Origin: Semisulcospira habei
Taxonomy: Eukaryota; Mollusca; Gastropoda; Semisulcospiridae
DNA: 64,000 bases
Assembly (NCBI GenBank): GCA_036245525.1
Contig: BTPG01000005.1
Span: 123,637,058 to 123,701,057, forward strand
Direction of reading: 5' to 3'
Part shown: positions 63,062-64,000 of the stretch, piece after piece
How positions within the stretch are numbered: position 1 is the first letter of the stretch
Layout: every line of letters begins with the position of its first letter
Position numbers and translations under genes: made by a program
Notes under the pieces: generated by a model
The model's database searches: none
Told to the model about the DNA's origin: nothing
The model's input: the letters and a program-made list of their open reading frames with translations, nothing else

Positions 63062-63176
63062 TTGTTAGCAAAAGTCCCCAGGCCCACGATGGCCGCAATG
63101 AGCCTGCGCACGGCTGTGCGCGGGCTCAATGCGGCCGCCGTGGGCTCGAAGACGTTTTGCTACTTGGGTACAGTTG
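63062..63176. repeat. Hairpin F, complete
   Basis: TAGCAAAAGTCCCCAGGCCC on the left and GGGCTCGAAGACGTTTTGCTA on the right; inner arms GGCCGCAATGAGCCTGCGCA and complement, centre CACGGCTGTG. Confidence 0.78.
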
Positions 63177-63253
63177 ACCTTTTTCGGTTTTGTTTTCAAA
63201 GTTATATCATCGCTTGCATCAAAACATAGTGGTAGTAGCGCTGCTCTGTGGAG

Positions 63254-63356
63254 GCAAAAGACAGCAGATCCATTTGTGATAAAAGCAAGATTTTCATTGT
63301 ATGACAATGAAAATCAACTCTCGCTTTTCACAAATATGGACTTGCTGTCTTTTGCC
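63254..63356. repeat. Palindrome G, complete
   Basis: GGCAAAAGACAGCAGATCCA with AAAGCAAGATTTTCATTGT on the left and the complements on the right, centre TTGTATGACAA. Half copies at 15210 and 20541. Confidence 0.8.
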
Positions 63357-63568
63357 CCGGACAAAATCTTCAGTTTTCTGCAAGATCTGAGTTTCTGTAG
63401 ACCATGTATATTTTTAATGTTTTGACCTATTCAAGAGTCTGTAGACACATCCCTTAAAGACTTGTACAACATTTTAGCCTGAAATATTTTAAATATATAT
63501 TTACATCTTGTCTTAACACTGTTCTTTGGTCTACCTAGCCAGATTTTTACCCTTCCCGCCGTGAGATG

Positions 63569-63875
<307 letters not shown>

Positions 63876-63891
63876 TCGCGCCAACACCTTA

Positions 63892-63951
63892 AGGCCTGGA
63901 TCCACGATAAGGCAATGCCGTATGGCATTGCCTTATCGCGGATCCAGGCCT
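63892..63951. repeat. 60-bp palindrome
   Basis: AGGCCTGGATCCACGATAAG to its complement with centre GGCAATGCCGTATGGCATT; one mismatch. Confidence 0.88.
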
Positions 63952-64000
63952 ACTCTCTCCCCCAACCCCCCACCCACCATCATCTACCCCACCCTTTACT

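Overview
This is eukaryotic, probably lophotrochozoan (mollusc-like) genomic DNA. It is dominated by microsatellites, short palindromic transposons and retroelement debris, with one recognisable host exon. The mollusc guess rests on the type of neuropeptide receptor, the CA/CT/TA-rich microsatellites, retroposon tails such as (CATT)n and (TCAA)n, and the gypsy and non-LTR families present. I cannot name the species.

Host gene: the only convincing cellular coding sequence is on the minus strand at 18392-18766. It is the first coding exon of a rhodopsin-family GPCR of orexin/allatotropin-receptor type (N-terminus to the start of TM3), with a strong Kozak start, an upstream in-frame stop and a phase-0 splice donor. 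No further exon was found.

Short palindromic elements are the main theme. More than 30 copies of hairpin family A (core GAGGCATAGATCCTCATGAG), about 22 of family B (core TTCAAGGGTRGTGCCAGA) and smaller families C and D are scattered over the window. Intact copies are about 70-280 bp, start with CCC or CTC, are mirrored at the other end and are flanked by TTAA, as expected for piggyBac-like MITEs. Several nest in or abut each other at TTAA. Families E and F are further hairpins without clear ends. There are also isolated long palindromes and two larger inverted-repeat elements (21571-21898, 29300-29642).

Retroelements: a non-LTR retrotransposon is present as one long copy (57460-60090, minus) and two short 3' copies (5035-5837 minus with a 5' inversion; 9453-9855 plus with a 13-bp target duplication). 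A decayed Ty3/gypsy element occupies 41379-46340 with the unusual order gag-protease-integrase-RT-RNase H, and a reverse-oriented solo LTR sits between integrase and RT. Two related solo LTRs lie at 36361-37350 and 40308-41162. A broken Tc1/mariner DD34E transposase lies at 37841-38872. Several retroposon 3' ends and one degenerate tRNA-like sequence are present.

The most unusual item is a roughly 371-377 bp TATA-box repeat. It occurs as a monomer (15565-15759), a head-to-tail multimer (62004-62520) and a head-to-tail plus inverted multimer (2435-3215), each flanked by its own 9-13 bp target duplication. This is the behaviour of a Penelope-like or retrozyme-like non-autonomous retroelement.

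The elements do not form a working pathway. The layout is a layered record of insertions in what is probably intergenic or intronic DNA around one receptor gene.
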